This document shows, piece by piece, positions 8,029 to 17,260 of a stretch of DNA of 43,576 nucleotides. The notes below the pieces were generated by a model. The model saw only the letters and a list, made by a program, of their open reading frames with translations, searched no databases and had not been told where the DNA came from. Each line of letters opens with the position of its first letter. Position 1 is the stretch's first letter. Position numbers and translations under genes: made by a program. Origin of the DNA: Paracoccus fontiphilus (lineage in GTDB: Bacteria > Pseudomonadota > Alphaproteobacteria > Rhodobacterales > Rhodobacteraceae); NCBI RefSeq assembly GCF_017356265.1, contig NZ_JAFNAW010000028.1, positions 1 through 43,576 on the forward strand, in the 5' to 3' direction.

Positions 8029-9447
8029 TCAGGACGCGACCGCCTGAGGCGCGGGCAGGATTGCCATGTCGCGCGGAATGTGGATCATGAACTCGCTGCC
8101 GTCGCGGTCGCTGCGCACAAGGTCCAGCCGGCCGCCATGCCCGCGGATCAGGTCGGCGGCGATCGTCAGGCCAAGGCCGGTCCCGCCCTTGCGGACGCTG
8201 CCCGAAAACGGCTTGAACAGATATTCTCGCGCCTTCTCGGGCAGGCCCGGCCCGGTATCGCCCACCCGAATCCACCAGTCGTTGTCGGTCTCGCCCGCGC
8301 CGATCTCGACCGTTCCGGGCTGGCCCGTGCCCTCGATCGCCTGGCGGGCGTTGCGCGACAGGTTGGTCAGGACGCGGTAAAGCTGGTCGCGGTCGGCGCG
8401 GATCGTCAGCGCGGGGGGAATGTCCATCAGGAACTCGACCTTCGCGCCCTCGCCGCTGGCCAGGGTCTCGGCCTCGATCACCTCGGCCGCCAGTTGCGCC
8501 AGCGCGAAGCGGGACAGGGTGGGCGCCGGTTCCTCGGCCTTGCCGAAGGCCAGCGTGGTTTCGCACAGGTTCACGGCCCGGCTGATCGAGTTGACCAGCT
8601 TCGGCGCGGCCCGCCTGACCTTGGGATCGCCGCTGTCCTCCAGCCGGTCGGCGAAGATCTGCGCGGTGGTCAGGATGTTGCGCAGGTCGTGGCTGATCTT
8701 GGCCACCGCCTGGCCAAGCTGGGCCATCCGCTCTTTCTGCTTCAAGGAGGACGTGACGGTCTTCTGAAGGGTCTGGAGCGCGGTCTCGGCGTCGTGCAGT
8801 TCGGCCAGGCGGGCGTCGGGGCTGATGATGTGGCGCGGGTCCTCGGGCGCCTGGGCATAGGACACCATGTGGCTGATGACGCGACGGATGGGCACCAGCA
8901 CCAGCCGCTGCACGGCCAGGTTCAGCAGGATCGCCGTCATGATCGAGAATGCCGCGGACAACAGCAGCAGCCGAAGGCCATAGTCGATCATCCCCGCCCG
9001 CAGCGGCGCGGTTTCCATCGTGATCTCGATCAGCTGTCCCGCCTGGTTGACAGGCGCGCCGATGACGCGGATCACCTCGTTGCGGCGGTTCAGCAGCGTG
9101 CCCAGCGCGTCGTCGATGGTCTGCGGCACGCCTTCCTCGCGCAGGTCATGGGTCTGGGCCACGGGCCCAGGGATAGGCGAGGACAGGACAAGCTGGCGGA
9201 TGTCGTTGCGGCGCAGCACGACGTTGAAGACCCCGGCATTCTGCAGCAGTTCGGACTCCAGGTCGCTGGCCAGCGATTCGTCGGTGGCCAGCAGCGCAAG
9301 GCTGGCGATCTGCGCCCGCTCCAGCCGCGATTCCAGGTAATCGAGCCGGAAGCTGGCAAGCGCCGGAAGAAGGATGAACAGTTCCGCCAGCATGACGAAG
9401 ATGATCGTCAGCGCGGCGAATCGGCCAGAGATCGTATTCAGTCGCAT
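8029..9447 (-). CDS. Sensor histidine kinase (HisKA/HATPase_c)
   Basis: This is an inner-membrane two-component sensor, about 472 aa. An N-terminal membrane helix (FAALTIIFVMLAELFILLPAL) and a second one (LLLLSAAFSIMTAILLNLA) bracket a sensing region, followed by a HAMP-like linker. The phosphoacceptor box is KISHDLRNIL; ATP-binding boxes are NLSRNARQAI (N), GDTGPGLP (G1), FKPF (F) and GGTGLGLTIA (G2). The start MRLNTISGR at 9447 is preferred because the 22-residue extension to 9513 is polar, unlike a sensor N-terminus; neither has a strong ribosome site. No response-regulator gene is adjacent, so it is an orphan as seen here. Its signal is unknown. Confidence 0.9.
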   Translation of the reverse strand: MRLNTISGRFAALTIIFVMLAELFILLPALASFRLDYLESRLERAQIASLALLATDESLASDLESELLQNAGVFNVVLRRNDIRQLVLSSPIPGPVAQTHDLREEGVPQTIDDALGTLLNRRNEVIRVIGAPVNQAGQLIEITMETAPLRAGMIDYGLRLLLLSAAFSIMTAILLNLAVQRLVLVPIRRVISHMVSYAQAPEDPRHIISPDARLAELHDAETALQTLQKTVTSSLKQKERMAQLGQAVAKISHDLRNILTTAQIFADRLEDSGDPKVRRAAPKLVNSISRAVNLCETTLAFGKAEEPAPTLSRFALAQLAAEVIEAETLASGEGAKVEFLMDIPPALTIRADRDQLYRVLTNLSRNARQAIEGTGQPGTVEIGAGETDNDWWIRVGDTGPGLPEKAREYLFKPFSGSVRKGGTGLGLTIAADLIRGHGGRLDLVRSDRDGSEFMIHIPRDMAILPAPQAVAS

Positions 9448-9583
9448 GGATTCTTGGTTGTCGTCGCGTCGAATACGCGTGTTTCGGCCCGGCCACGCCG
9501 GTTTGCACATCAAACGAATGTGATCTTACACCAGTTCCGGCTTCCGTGGAAAAGCACAATCTTCGGAACGGGCGCCTTACCGG

Positions 9584-9612
9584 TTGACGGGAAAGGCCGC
9601 TTGATCTATCCA
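9584..9612 (+). promoter_or_regulatory. Promoter of the rpmH-rnpA operon
   Basis: TTGACG (9584-9589), a 17-base spacer and TATCCA (9607-9612) form a good housekeeping sigma promoter about 100 bases before rpmH, in an otherwise gene-free stretch (9448-9710). Confidence 0.65.
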
Positions 9613-9710
9613 GCGGGCTTCGAACAACCGGCGCGTTCGCGCGCAGGGTGGAATTCTGTCATTCCGCCGCTGCCGCCCGCCACCCGCATATACGACCCCG
9701 GAGATTGACC

Positions 9711-9845
9711 ATGAAGCGCACCTTTCAACCCTCGAACCTCGTTCGTGCGCGCCGTCACGGCTTTCGCGCCCGCATGGCGACCAAAGGCGGCCAAGCCGTG
9801 CTGAACCGTCGCCGCGCCAAGGGCCGCAAGCGCCTGTCGGCCTGA
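9711..9845 (+). CDS. rpmH: 50S ribosomal protein L34
   Basis: L34 is a 44-aa basic protein of the large ribosomal subunit. The whole family pattern is present: [18 protein letters not shown], then [23 protein letters not shown]. The start is the ATG at 9711, after GGAGA; an in-frame upstream extension is not part of the family. It heads the conserved rpmH-rnpA-yidD-yidC neighbourhood. Confidence 0.98.
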   Translation: MKRTFQPSNLVRARRHGFRARMATKGGQAVLNRRRAKGRKRLSA

Positions 9846-9889
9846 TTCCTCGCGGCGGGCCCGTTCCGCCGAACCAGAGGCTGTTGCAG

Positions 9890-10291
9890 ATGCCGCCCCT
9901 GCCCCATCCCGTTGCGCCAAAGCGAACCGCGGATGACGGCACGGCGGCATTTCGCATGTCCATGCCGCCGGTCATCGCCAAGCGCGCCGACTTCCTGGCC
10001 GCCTCGCGCGCGCTGCGGCAAGGAACGCCGGGCTTTCTGTTGCAGGCGCGCGACAGGGGCGACGGCGCCCCGTTCCGCGTGGGCTTCACCTGCTCGAAAA
10101 AAATCGGCAACGCAGTGATGCGCAACCGCGCCAAGCGGCGGCTGCGCGAAATCGCCCGGCTGCATCTGCCGCAGGGCGCGCGGCCCGGCTGGGATTACGT
10201 CCTGGTCGGCCGGCCCGAGGCGACGGTGACGCGCGATTTCGCCGACCTCTGCCGCGACCTCGGCACCGCGCTGCGGAAGATCCATCCATGA
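9890..10291 (+). CDS. rnpA: Ribonuclease P protein component
   Basis: RnpA is the basic protein cofactor of RNase P, which trims tRNA 5' ends together with its RNA. The family RNR signature reads IGNAVMRNRAKRRLREIAR, preceded by VGFTCSKKIG. The length from ATG 9890 is 133 aa, with AGAGG nine bases upstream; a TTG two codons earlier or an internal ATG (about residue 23) are alternatives, since the first 20 residues are weakly conserved. It overlaps yidD by four bases. Confidence 0.94.
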   Translation: MPPLPHPVAPKRTADDGTAAFRMSMPPVIAKRADFLAASRALRQGTPGFLLQARDRGDGAPFRVGFTCSKKIGNAVMRNRAKRRLREIARLHLPQGARPGWDYVLVGRPEATVTRDFADLCRDLGTALRKIHP

Positions 10292-10551
10292 GCCCGCTGG
10301 CCCGTCTTCTGGCGCTGCCGGTCCGGGGATACCGGCTGGTCGCCTCGCCCTGGGTCGGGCATGGCTGCCGCTTCCAGCCGACTTGCTCGGCCTATGCGCT
10401 GGATGCCTTGGCGCGCCATGGTGCGTTGCGCGGCACCTGGCTGGCGGCCCGGCGCATCGGGCGCTGTCATCCCTGGGGCGGCACGGGCTATGATCCGGTG
10501 CCGGGGGCCGATCCCGACCACGAAAGGCAGTCCGATGCTGGACGACACTGA
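10288..10551 (+). CDS. yidD: Membrane protein insertion efficiency factor YidD
   Basis: YidD is a small inner-membrane-associated protein that helps YidC-dependent insertion. This 87-aa copy has the family core [20 protein letters not shown] and the second conserved stretch [17 protein letters not shown]. It starts within the rnpA stop (ATGA), and its own 3' end overlaps the ttcA start by 17 bases, consistent with coupled translation. Confidence 0.95.
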   Translation: MSPLARLLALPVRGYRLVASPWVGHGCRFQPTCSAYALDALARHGALRGTWLAARRIGRCHPWGGTGYDPVPGADPDHERQSDAGRH

Positions 10552-11407
10552 CGACCAGACCGAGATCCACCCGCTGTTCGCGGGCGCCCCCTCCTCGACC
10601 GAGTTCCGAAAGCTGCGCAAGCGGCTGGTGCGCGAAACCCGTGCGGCGATCGAGGATTACGGCATGGTCCGCCCCGGCGACCGCTGGCTGGTCTGCCTGT
10701 CGGGCGGCAAGGACAGCTATACCCTGCTGGCGGTTCTGCACGAACTGAAATGGCGCGGGCTGCTGCCGGTGGACCTGCTGGCCTGCAACCTGGACCAGGG
10801 TCAGCCGAACTTTCCGGCGACCGTGCTGCCGAAATTCCTGACCGAACGTGGCGTCACGCACCGCATCGAATACCAGGACACCTATTCCATCGTGACGGAC
10901 AAGATCGCGCCGGGCGGGACGATGTGTTCGCTGTGCTCGCGCCTGCGCCGGGGCAACCTGTACCGCATCGCGCGCGAGGAAGGCTGTTCCGCCGTCGTTC
11001 TGGGTCATCACCGCGACGACATCCTGGAAACCTTCTTCATGAACCTGTTTCATGGCGGCAGGCTGGCGACCATGCCGCCCAAGCTGCTGAACGAGGACGG
11101 CGACCTGACGGTGCTGCGCCCCCTCGCCTATGTGGCCGAGGCGGATTGCGAGCGGTTTTCCCGCGCGATGAACTATCCGATCATTCCCTGCGACCTGTGC
11201 GGCAGCCAGGAAGGGCTGCAGCGGGTCCAGGTGAAACGGCTGCTGGACGAATGGGAACAGCGGACGCCGGGCCGGCGCCAGGTGATGTTCCGCGCATTGA
11301 TGAACGTGCGCCCCTCGCATCTGCTGGACCCGAAGCTGTTCGACTTCGCCGCGCTGTTTCCCGGGGACGCCGCGGCACCCGTGGACGACATCCCGCGGCT
11401 TCGATAA
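10535..11407 (+). CDS. ttcA: tRNA 2-thiocytidine(32) biosynthesis protein TtcA
   Basis: TtcA is a cytoplasmic iron-sulfur, ATP-using enzyme that thiolates cytidine 32 of certain tRNAs. At 290 aa it has the PP-loop [10 protein letters not shown] (about residue 54), the cluster-binding cysteine pair in [11 protein letters not shown], and CDLCGSQ later in the chain. [16 protein letters not shown] is a further family block. The ATG at 10535 follows GAAAGGCAG and lies inside the end of yidD. Its place between yidD and yidC differs from the E. coli order. Confidence 0.94.
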   Translation: MLDDTDDQTEIHPLFAGAPSSTEFRKLRKRLVRETRAAIEDYGMVRPGDRWLVCLSGGKDSYTLLAVLHELKWRGLLPVDLLACNLDQGQPNFPATVLPKFLTERGVTHRIEYQDTYSIVTDKIAPGGTMCSLCSRLRRGNLYRIAREEGCSAVVLGHHRDDILETFFMNLFHGGRLATMPPKLLNEDGDLTVLRPLAYVAEADCERFSRAMNYPIIPCDLCGSQEGLQRVQVKRLLDEWEQRTPGRRQVMFRALMNVRPSHLLDPKLFDFAALFPGDAAAPVDDIPRLR

Positions 11408-11518
11408 GCGCCTGCGGCCCCGGGGCAGGGCTGGCCCCCGGGGGCAAATCCGCTTGACCTTTGGACGCCCCTTCTGTTGAACCGGCGCGACTGACGCGCG
11501 CAAAGGCTTGGTGACGGC

Positions 11519-13354
11519 ATGGAAGACAACAACCGCAATCTGATCCTGGCGACGGTCCTGTCGTTCCTGGTGATCTTGGTCTGGTACACGGTCTTCGCGC
11601 CCGAGCCCCCGGCCCAGACGCAGGAACAGCCGGTCGCCGTGGAAACGCAGACCCAGGACGTCCCGCTGGCCAACCCGGAGAGCAGCACGCTGCCGGCCGA
11701 CCTGGCCGCCACGCCGGCCGATGCCGCGCCCCAGGCGGGCCGCGTGCAGATCCAGACGCCCTCGCTGTCGGGCTCGATCTCTCTGGCGGGCGGGCGCATC
11801 GACGACCTGCTGCTGACAAGGTATCGCGAGACGCTGGACGACGACTCGCCCCATGTGCGCCTGCTGTCGCCGTCGTCCGCGACGGCAACCGACGCCATCC
11901 GGACCGGCGAGGCGAAGCCCTATTACGCCGTCTATGGCTGGACCCCCGGCCCCGGCGTCGATCCGGCCCTGGTGCCCAATCCCTCGACCGTCTGGTCGCT
12001 GGAAGCGGGCGACACGCTGGCGCCGGGCAAGCCCGTCACGCTGGCCTGGGACAACGGCGCGGGGCAGATCTTCCGCCGCACCTTCTCGGTCGACGAGAAC
12101 TACCTGTTCACGGTCGGCCACAGCCTGCAGAACAACGGCGACGCGGCCTTCACCGCCGCGCCCTATGGCATCATCGCCCGCCACGGCCGCCCCGACACGC
12201 AGAACTTCTTCGTGCTGCACGAAGGCGCGGTCGGCATGGCCGATGGCACGCTGCTGGAACTGAAATACGACAAGATCGCCGAACTGGACCCCGTGGATCG
12301 CGAGGGCCGCGCCGAGGTGACCGAGGTCACGGGCAACGGCTGGATCGGCTTCACCGACAAGTACTGGATGACCACCCTGGCCCCCGCACCGGGTCAGGCC
12401 TTCACCTCGGTCGTGAAATATGCGGAAGGCGCGGGCATCTTCCAGACCGAAGCCCGCTATCCCATGCAGACCGTCGCGCCGGGCACCCAGGTCAATGCCG
12501 ACAGCTACCTGTTCGCCGGCGCCAAGGTGTGGGAGGTCATCAACGGCTATCAGGAAACCCCCGGCATCCAAGGCTTCGTGGATTCCATCGACTGGGGCTG
12601 GTTCTACTTCCTGACCAAGCCGATCTTCCGCCTGCTGCACTGGCTGCACGGCATGATCGGCAACATGGGCTGGTCCATCATCGCGCTGACCTTCATCCTC
12701 AAGACGCTGGTCTTCCCGCTGGCGCGCAAGTCCTACATCTCGATGGCGAAGATGAAGGAACTGCAGCCGCAGATGGAGGCGCTGAAGGAACGCACCGGCG
12801 ACGACCGCATGAAGTTCCAGAAAGAGATGATGGAGCTTTACAAGCGCGAGAAGGTGAACCCCGCCGCCGGCTGCCTGCCCGTGCTGCTTCAGGTGCCGAT
12901 CTTCTTCGCGCTCTACAAGGTGATCTTCGTCACCATCGAACTGCGCCACGCCCCTTGGGTCGGCTGGATTCGCGACCTTGCCGCGCCCGATCCCTCGTCG
13001 CTGCTGAACCTGTTCGGGTTGCTGCCCTATGCGCCGCCCGCGCAAGGCACGCTGCTGCATTCGCTGTCATTGCCGGCGCTGGCGATCGTCCTAGGCATCA
13101 GCATGTGGGTCCAGCAGCGGCTGAACCCGGCCCCCGCCGATCCGGCCCAGAAGATGATCTTCGCCTGGATGCCCTGGATCTTCATGTTCATGCTGGGCGG
13201 CTTCGCGTCGGGCCTGGTGCTGTACTGGATCACCAACAACCTGATCACCTGCGTGCAGCAATACACGATCATGTCGATGCATGGTCACCGGCCCGACCTG
13301 TTCGGCAACATCAAGGCCTCGATCCCCTCGCGACCGCGCAAGGGCAGCAAGTGA
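11519..13354 (+). CDS. yidC: Membrane protein insertase YidC
   Basis: YidC inserts and folds inner-membrane proteins, alone or with SecYEG. This 611-aa Gram-negative form has an N-terminal membrane helix (LILATVLSFLVILVWYTVF), a large periplasmic beta domain (about residues 50-350), then the five-helix insertase core containing NMGWSIIALTFILKTLVFPL, the cytoplasmic helical hairpin (KMKELQPQMEALKER), and GFASGLVLYWITNN. A GC-rich hairpin (CCCCGGGG with CCCCGGGG, 11418-11443) and a possible -35 TTGACC (11454) lie in the 111-base gap after ttcA, so it may have its own promoter. The last codon overlaps the GTG start of the MOSC gene. Confidence 0.97.
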   Translation: MEDNNRNLILATVLSFLVILVWYTVFAPEPPAQTQEQPVAVETQTQDVPLANPESSTLPADLAATPADAAPQAGRVQIQTPSLSGSISLAGGRIDDLLLTRYRETLDDDSPHVRLLSPSSATATDAIRTGEAKPYYAVYGWTPGPGVDPALVPNPSTVWSLEAGDTLAPGKPVTLAWDNGAGQIFRRTFSVDENYLFTVGHSLQNNGDAAFTAAPYGIIARHGRPDTQNFFVLHEGAVGMADGTLLELKYDKIAELDPVDREGRAEVTEVTGNGWIGFTDKYWMTTLAPAPGQAFTSVVKYAEGAGIFQTEARYPMQTVAPGTQVNADSYLFAGAKVWEVINGYQETPGIQGFVDSIDWGWFYFLTKPIFRLLHWLHGMIGNMGWSIIALTFILKTLVFPLARKSYISMAKMKELQPQMEALKERTGDDRMKFQKEMMELYKREKVNPAAGCLPVLLQVPIFFALYKVIFVTIELRHAPWVGWIRDLAAPDPSSLLNLFGLLPYAPPAQGTLLHSLSLPALAIVLGISMWVQQRLNPAPADPAQKMIFAWMPWIFMFMLGGFASGLVLYWITNNLITCVQQYTIMSMHGHRPDLFGNIKASIPSRPRKGSK

Positions 13355-14112
13355 CCGCGCGCCTGGCCCATATCCGCCGCCACCCGATCAAGTCGATCGG
13401 CGGCGAGGGGCTGGACCGCGTCACCCTGGCCGCCGCGCGCCGCCTGCCGGGCGACCGCGAATGGGCCGTCCTGACCGAGGCCGGAGAGCGGAACGCGCAG
13501 GCCAGCCAGACCGGCGGGCAGCCCGACCGCTGGCTGCCCAAGTCCTGCTTCATCCGCGGCGTGTCCTCGCCGCAGGTCCAGGCCATCAGCGGCGGCTGGT
13601 CGGATGGCCATCTGGTGCTGCGCCAGCCCGCCCAGGCCGATCTGGTGATCGACCCGGAAACCGAGGGCGACCGGCTGGTCGAATGGCTGCGCCCATTGTG
13701 GCCCGCCGAAGCCCCTGCCCCCACCCGGCTGGTGCGGGGCGCCGCGATCTGGACCGACCAGAGGTGGCCCTGGATCTCGATCCTGTCTCTGGCGAGCCTT
13801 GCGGATCTCGAGGCCCGCACGGGCCAGGCGCTTGGCATCCACCGCTGGCGCGGCAACCTGTGGATCGATGGCTGGGCGCCTTGGGCCGAACGCGACCTGA
13901 TCGGCCAGGTCATCCGCATCGGCAAGGCCGAACTGCGCGTGACCGGCCAGGTCGGCCGCTGCGACGCGACAAGCGCCAATACCGACACCGGCGAACGGGA
14001 CATCGACATGCTGGCAACGCTGGACCGCCTTTACGGCCACACCGACTTCGGCATTTTCGCCGAGGTCGTCACCGGCGGCGACATCGCCTTGGGCGATAAG
14101 GTGGCGGCATGA
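13351..14112 (+). CDS. MOSC domain-containing protein
   Basis: This 253-aa protein has a MOSC beta-barrel, the module found at the C-terminus of molybdenum-cofactor sulfurases and in YiiM/YcbX-type molybdoenzymes. The N-terminal strand block is HIRRHPIKSIGGEGL and the conserved cysteine sits in QVGRCDATSANTDTG, where family members bind or transfer sulfur or molybdenum cofactor. The start is GTG at 13351, overlapping the yidC stop; it overlaps engB by four bases. The specific substrate is unknown, and no cofactor-synthesis gene is nearby. Confidence 0.85.
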   Translation: MTARLAHIRRHPIKSIGGEGLDRVTLAAARRLPGDREWAVLTEAGERNAQASQTGGQPDRWLPKSCFIRGVSSPQVQAISGGWSDGHLVLRQPAQADLVIDPETEGDRLVEWLRPLWPAEAPAPTRLVRGAAIWTDQRWPWISILSLASLADLEARTGQALGIHRWRGNLWIDGWAPWAERDLIGQVIRIGKAELRVTGQVGRCDATSANTDTGERDIDMLATLDRLYGHTDFGIFAEVVTGGDIALGDKVAA

Positions 14113-14759
14113 AGGTCGCCTTCCCCGTCGCCCCCGAACCCGAAGCCGAAGAAGCCGAGGCCGCGCGCCTGCTGTTCGCGGGCCCTGTCGATTTCCTCAA
14201 GGGCGTGGTCGCCATGGACGGCCTGCCCCCCGCCGACCGCCCCGAGGTCTGCTTCGCGGGCCGCAGCAACGTGGGCAAGTCCAGCCTGATCAACGCGCTG
14301 ACCGGCCGCAAGGGCATTGCCCGCGCCTCGAACACGCCGGGCCGCACGCAGGAAATCAACTACTTCACCTTGGGCGACCGCAGCTATCTGGTGGACCTGC
14401 CCGGCTATGGCTTCGCCAAGGCGCCGGTCGCGGTCGTCGCCAAATGGCAGGCGCTGCTGAAGAACTATCTGGCGGGCCGCCCCACCCTGCGCCGCGCCTT
14501 CTGCCTGATCGATTCGCGCCACGGCGTGAAGCCGGTGGACCACGAGATCATGACCCTGCTGGACAAGTCCGCCGTACCCTTCCAGGTCGTGCTGACCAAG
14601 GCCGACAAGCTGGGGCCGAACGCCATCCAGCCGGTCATCGCCCAGGTCGAGGCGGAATTGCAGAAACACCCCGCCGCCTTTCCGCAGATCGTCGTCACCT
14701 CCTCGGACAAGGGCCAGGGCATCACGACCCTGCGCGCGATCATCGCCGGTCTGGACTGA
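14109..14759 (+). CDS. engB: Ribosome biogenesis GTP-binding protein EngB (YsxC/YihA)
   Basis: EngB is a GTPase needed for late assembly of the 50S subunit. At 216 aa it shows G1 GRSNVGKSSLINAL, the switch-I threonine in TPGRTQEINYF, G3 DLPGYGFAK, and G4 TKADK. The acidic N-terminal 20 residues are extra to the core. It starts inside the stop of the MOSC gene and is followed 63 bases later by argB. Confidence 0.96.
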   Translation: MKVAFPVAPEPEAEEAEAARLLFAGPVDFLKGVVAMDGLPPADRPEVCFAGRSNVGKSSLINALTGRKGIARASNTPGRTQEINYFTLGDRSYLVDLPGYGFAKAPVAVVAKWQALLKNYLAGRPTLRRAFCLIDSRHGVKPVDHEIMTLLDKSAVPFQVVLTKADKLGPNAIQPVIAQVEAELQKHPAAFPQIVVTSSDKGQGITTLRAIIAGLD

Positions 14760-14822
14760 ACGCGTCTGGACTGATCCGCCGAGGCGTCCTAGGGTCCGCG
14801 CGTCATCAAGGGGCCCTGAAGG

Positions 14823-15737
14823 ATGAGAAAGCAGAACATGAACCGCGACTGGACCGCCACCGCCAGAACCCTTTCCGAAGCTCTGCCCTATCTGCAGCGC
14901 TATTCCGGCGCGGTGGTCGTGGTGAAGTTCGGCGGCAATGCCATGGGCGACGACGACGCGATGGCGGAATTCGCCCGCGACATCGTCCTGATGAAGCAGG
15001 TCGGCATGAACCCGGTCGTCTGCCACGGCGGCGGCCCGATGATCAACGAACTCTTGGGCAAGCTGGGCATCGAAAGCACCTTCGTGCGCGGCAAGCGCGT
15101 GACCACCAAGGAAACCGTCGAAGTGGTCGAGATGGTGCTGTCGGGCCTCGTTAACAAGCGCATCGTCCAGGCGATCAACGACGCGGGCGGCCGCGCGGTC
15201 GGCATCAGCGGCAAGGACGACGACCTGATGGTCTGCGAGGCGGACGACCCCGAACTGGGCTTCGTGGGCCGCCCCGTAGAGATGAACGTCCAGATCATCC
15301 GCGACCTTTACAAGGCGGGCCTGATCCCCGTGATCGCCCCCGTCGCCACCGGAATGGCCGACAACGAGACGTTCAACGTCAACGGCGACACCGCCGCCGG
15401 CGCCATCGCGGGTGCCCTGCGGGCCGACCGGCTGCTGCTTCTGACCGACGTGGCCGGCGTCAAGGACAAGAACGGCGAAGTCCTGACCCAGCTTCACCCC
15501 GACCAGGTGCGCGACATGATCGCCGACGGCACCATCGCGGGCGGCATGATCCCCAAGACCGAAACCGCGCTGAAGGCCCTGCAGGACGGCGTGCGCGCGG
15601 TGGTGATCCTGGACGGGCGCGTGCCCAACGCCAGCCTGCTGGAACTGTTCACCGAACACGGCGCGGGCAGCCTGATCCGGTCCACCCCGCCCTCGACCCG
15701 CCCGCGCGGGTTGCGGCAAGGCGAAGCCTCTCTCTAG
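14823..15737 (+). CDS. argB: Acetylglutamate kinase
   Basis: ArgB phosphorylates N-acetylglutamate in the second step of arginine synthesis. The amino-acid kinase fold is clear: [13 protein letters not shown] near the N-terminus, [17 protein letters not shown], and [15 protein letters not shown] for substrate and ATP binding. The C-terminal half contains [15 protein letters not shown] and [11 protein letters not shown]. The start could be ATG 14823 (304 aa) or ATG 14838 (MNRDW, 299 aa); AAGGA directly abuts the first, so the second may be the real one. No other arginine gene is nearby. Confidence 0.95.
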   Translation: MRKQNMNRDWTATARTLSEALPYLQRYSGAVVVVKFGGNAMGDDDAMAEFARDIVLMKQVGMNPVVCHGGGPMINELLGKLGIESTFVRGKRVTTKETVEVVEMVLSGLVNKRIVQAINDAGGRAVGISGKDDDLMVCEADDPELGFVGRPVEMNVQIIRDLYKAGLIPVIAPVATGMADNETFNVNGDTAAGAIAGALRADRLLLLTDVAGVKDKNGEVLTQLHPDQVRDMIADGTIAGGMIPKTETALKALQDGVRAVVILDGRVPNASLLELFTEHGAGSLIRSTPPSTRPRGLRQGEASL

Positions 15738-15816
15738 GGCACGCATCGCCTTGCCGAATGCGCGGGGGAATGGCAGGCTGCCTTCACATTCGGCTTGAAA
15801 CGGGGGCTGCCTGCAT

Positions 15817-16335
15817 ATGACACCGCTTGGACATCGACGGCTGATCCTGACGCGCCACGCCAAGTCGGCCTGGGATGATCCGGGCCTGCCCGACCATGAC
15901 CGCCCGCTGAACGAGCGGGGCCGCCGTTCGGCCCGCGCGCTTGGTGACTGGTTGGCCTCGCGCGGCTACGAGCCCGAGGAGGTGCTGTGCTCGTCCTCCG
16001 CCCGGACGCAGGAAACCTGGGCGATGGTCGCAGGCGCCGCGTTGGAAGTGCGCCCCATCGTCCGGATCGAGCCGGGCCTCTACCATGCCGGGCCGGAAAA
16101 GATGCTGTCGATCCTGAAGACCGCCACCTATCCGACGGTGATGATGCTGGGCCACAACCCCGGCATCTCGGAATTCGCGGCGCTTCTGCCCGCGCGGCTG
16201 CCCTTGGACCCGGACTTCCGGCGCTATCCCACGGGCGCGACCCTTGTTGTCGATTTCCAGGTGGACGACTGGAGCCAGGTCGAACCCGGCCAGGGCAGCG
16301 TCATGGATTTCGTGCGCCTTGACGGGCGGACCTGA
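15817..16335 (+). CDS. Histidine phosphatase family protein (SixA-like)
   Basis: This 172-aa protein belongs to the branch-2 histidine phosphatases related to SixA, which removes phosphate from phosphohistidine on signalling or phosphotransfer proteins. The catalytic RH motif is LTRHAKSAWDDP at the N-terminus, the conserved arginine is in SARTQET, and the second catalytic histidine is in LGHNPGISE. Its target cannot be read from the sequence. It lies 79 bases after argB. Confidence 0.88.
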   Translation: MTPLGHRRLILTRHAKSAWDDPGLPDHDRPLNERGRRSARALGDWLASRGYEPEEVLCSSSARTQETWAMVAGAALEVRPIVRIEPGLYHAGPEKMLSILKTATYPTVMMLGHNPGISEFAALLPARLPLDPDFRRYPTGATLVVDFQVDDWSQVEPGQGSVMDFVRLDGRT

Positions 16336-16380
16336 GCTTCATCTTGGACCGAATATCCGCGGGGGCTTTCGAGCGCCCGG

Positions 16381-16403
16381 AAAAAGGTCCAGTGGACCTT
16401 TTT
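16381..16403. terminator. Bidirectional intrinsic terminator
   Basis: AAAAAGGTCC-AGT-GGACCTTTTT forms a perfect hairpin with A and T tracts on both sides, so it should stop the rightward SixA-like transcript and the leftward bzt transcript. A second hairpin (GGGGGCG 16434-16440 with CGCCCCC 16444-16450) lies just after the bztD stop. Confidence 0.88.
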
Positions 16404-16461
16404 CAGCGAGGAAGGGGCCGGCAGGCCCGAGCGGGGGGCGAAGCGCCCCCGGCCTTGCAGC

Positions 16462-17250
16462 CTAATGCCCCAGGATCTGGCTCAGGAACAGCTTGGTCCG
16501 TTCGGACCGGGGATTGTTGAAGAACTCGCGCGGCTCGTTCTGCTCGACGATCTGGCCCTGGTCCATGAAGATCACCCGGTTGGCGACGGCCTGGGCAAAG
16601 CCCATCTCGTGCGTGACGCAGATCATCGTCATCCCCTCCTCGGCCAGCTGGATCATCGTGTCCAGAACCTCCTTGATCATCTCGGGGTCAAGCGCCGAGG
16701 TCGGTTCGTCGAACAGCATGATCTTGGGCTGCATACAGAGAGATCGGGCGATCGCCACGCGCTGCTGTTGTCCGCCCGACAACTGGCCCGGATACTTGTG
16801 CGCCTGATCGGGGATCTTGACCTTTTCCAGGTATTTCATCGCCGTCGCCTCGGCCTGCTTCCGCGGCACCTTGCGCACCCAGATCGGGGCCAGGGTGCAG
16901 TTCTCCAGCACGGTCAGGTGCGGGAACAGGTTGAAGTGCTGGAACACCATGCCGACTTCGGACCGCACCTTGTCGATGTTCTTGATGTCGTTGGTCAGCT
17001 CGATCCCGTCCACGACGATATGGCCGGACTGATGCTCCTCAAGGCGGTTGATGCAGCGGATCAGGGTGGACTTGCCCGACCCCGACGGCCCGGCGATGAC
17101 GATGCGTTCGCCCTTGTGGACGGTCAGGTCGATGTCGCGCAGCACGTGGAAATTGCCGTACCACTTGTTCATGTTGCGGATGTCGATGGCGACCTCGTCG
17201 CTGACCTGCATGTGGCTGCGGTCGATCTTGCGGGTGATGTCTTCGCTCAT
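16462..17250 (-). CDS. bztD: Amino-acid ABC transporter, ATP-binding protein (BztD/AapP type)
   Basis: This 262-aa cytoplasmic ATPase powers uptake of polar amino acids. It has Walker [10 protein letters not shown], the signature [15 protein letters not shown], Walker [15 protein letters not shown] and the H-loop THEMGFA. It matches the glutamate/glutamine/aspartate/asparagine importer BztD of Rhodobacter and AapP of Rhizobium. It is the last gene of the operon, 10 bases after the second permease. Confidence 0.95.
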   Translation of the reverse strand: MSEDITRKIDRSHMQVSDEVAIDIRNMNKWYGNFHVLRDIDLTVHKGERIVIAGPSGSGKSTLIRCINRLEEHQSGHIVVDGIELTNDIKNIDKVRSEVGMVFQHFNLFPHLTVLENCTLAPIWVRKVPRKQAEATAMKYLEKVKIPDQAHKYPGQLSGGQQQRVAIARSLCMQPKIMLFDEPTSALDPEMIKEVLDTMIQLAEEGMTMICVTHEMGFAQAVANRVIFMDQGQIVEQNEPREFFNNPRSERTKLFLSQILGH

Positions 17251-17260
17251 GGGGCGGTTC

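Noticed and set aside
9755..13060. 1101-codon minus-strand frame over rpmH-yidC
   Set aside because: It spans five well-supported plus-strand genes and has no domain or sensible composition.
14031..15863. 610-codon minus-strand frame over engB-argB
   Set aside because: Shadow of two clear plus-strand enzymes with complete catalytic motifs.
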